DNA from: QALR01 sp964466625
Lineage (GTDB): Bacteria > Bacillota > Clostridia > Oscillospirales > CAG-272
Assembly: GCA_964466625.1 (NCBI GenBank)
Contig: CAYXQF010000102.1
Coordinates: forward strand, 1 to 6,208
Direction of reading: 5' to 3'
Length of the DNA stretch: 6,208 nucleotides
Positions 6,111-6,208 of the stretch are shown piece after piece. The notes under the pieces are model-generated. The model was given only the letters and a program-made list of their open reading frames with translations. It was not told the DNA's origin and searched no databases. Every line of letters begins with the position of its first letter. Within the stretch, counting starts at the first letter, position 1. The position numbers and the translations under genes are program-made.

Positions 6111-6142
6111 CCCCGAAAAAATCGGGAAGCGATTTTTCTTTT
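6111..6142 (+). terminator. Rho-independent terminator after the rightward pair
   Basis: AAAAATCG (6117-6124) pairs with CGATTTTT (6130-6137) around a GGAAG loop, followed by CTTTT. The A-tract before and T-tract after make it potentially bidirectional. An alternative smaller hairpin, CCCGA with TCGGG (6112-6126), overlaps it. It begins 6 bp after the GyrI-like stop codon, as expected for the end of the transcript. Confidence 0.7.
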
Positions 6143-6146
6143 CCCG

Positions 6147-6152
6147 TATAAT
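6147..6152 (+). promoter_or_regulatory. Possible -10 element of a downstream unit
   Basis: A perfect TATAAT follows the terminator, but no acceptable -35 lies 16-18 bp upstream, where the terminator arm is, and there is no TG extension. It could be a promoter that needs an activator, or chance in AT-rich DNA. Confidence 0.25.
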
Positions 6153-6190
6153 GTAGAGATGAGCGAAATGCAAAGTAGCAAAATCTCATT

Positions 6191-6208
6191 ATGAAAAAAG
6201 TGCGCGAC
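6191..6208 (+). CDS. Possible start of a downstream gene, cut by the window edge
   Basis: ATG at 6191 opens a frame reading MKKVRD up to the edge. No Shine-Dalgarno match precedes it. It overlaps, in an ATGA arrangement, the stop codon of an 11-codon micro-frame starting at 6159. Six codons are too few to identify a product, and the call rests only on position after a terminator and a TATAAT. Confidence 0.18.

Noticed and set aside
5611..6189. A 192-codon minus-strand frame opposite the GyrI-like gene
   Set aside because: It is in antisense register with the plus-strand gene, whose ribosome site, length and ending fit a real protein; the minus frame has none of these.

Overview
The window looks like chromosomal DNA from a Gram-positive gut-type anaerobe, probably a member of the Clostridia. 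This rests on moderately low GC, AGGAGG-type ribosome binding sites, textbook sigma-A promoters and hairpin/U-run terminators. The taxonomic call is an inference from style and gene content, not from a marker gene.

The left two thirds is a leftward (minus-strand) operon that appears to break down sialylated or mannose-containing glycans inside the cell. In order of transcription it has a family GH2 beta-mannosidase-like enzyme (start 4443), a six-bladed-propeller protein of the sialidase/BNR type (start 2081), N-acetylneuraminate lyase NanA (start 973), and the first 18 codons of a fourth gene that runs off the left edge (start 54, possibly a transporter permease). None of the three complete proteins has a signal peptide, so they should act on imported oligosaccharides. 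All three intergenic gaps are 37 bp, and each downstream gene has its own ribosome binding site. A strong extended -10 promoter sits just upstream of the GH2 gene.

A 322-bp divergent control region (4444-4765) separates this operon from a rightward pair. It holds the two opposing promoters and, between them, a rho-independent terminator pointing right that has no obvious gene to terminate.

The rightward pair is an alpha/beta-hydrolase (predicted cytosolic esterase/peptidase, 4766-5512) and a stand-alone GyrI-like effector-binding protein (5542-6105). They are joined by a 29-bp gap in which a terminator-like hairpin runs straight into the second gene's ribosome binding site. A further A-tract/T-tract terminator follows the second gene, and the last 60 bases may hold the start of another transcription unit.

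The most interesting points are these. The sialidase-like propeller seems to lack two canonical sialidase active-site residues although it sits next to NanA. The terminator between the two promoters is orphaned. The esterase/GyrI pair carries a built-in attenuator-like hairpin. NanA has alanine in place of the usual active-site serine. I see no mobile element, CRISPR array, tRNA or rRNA.
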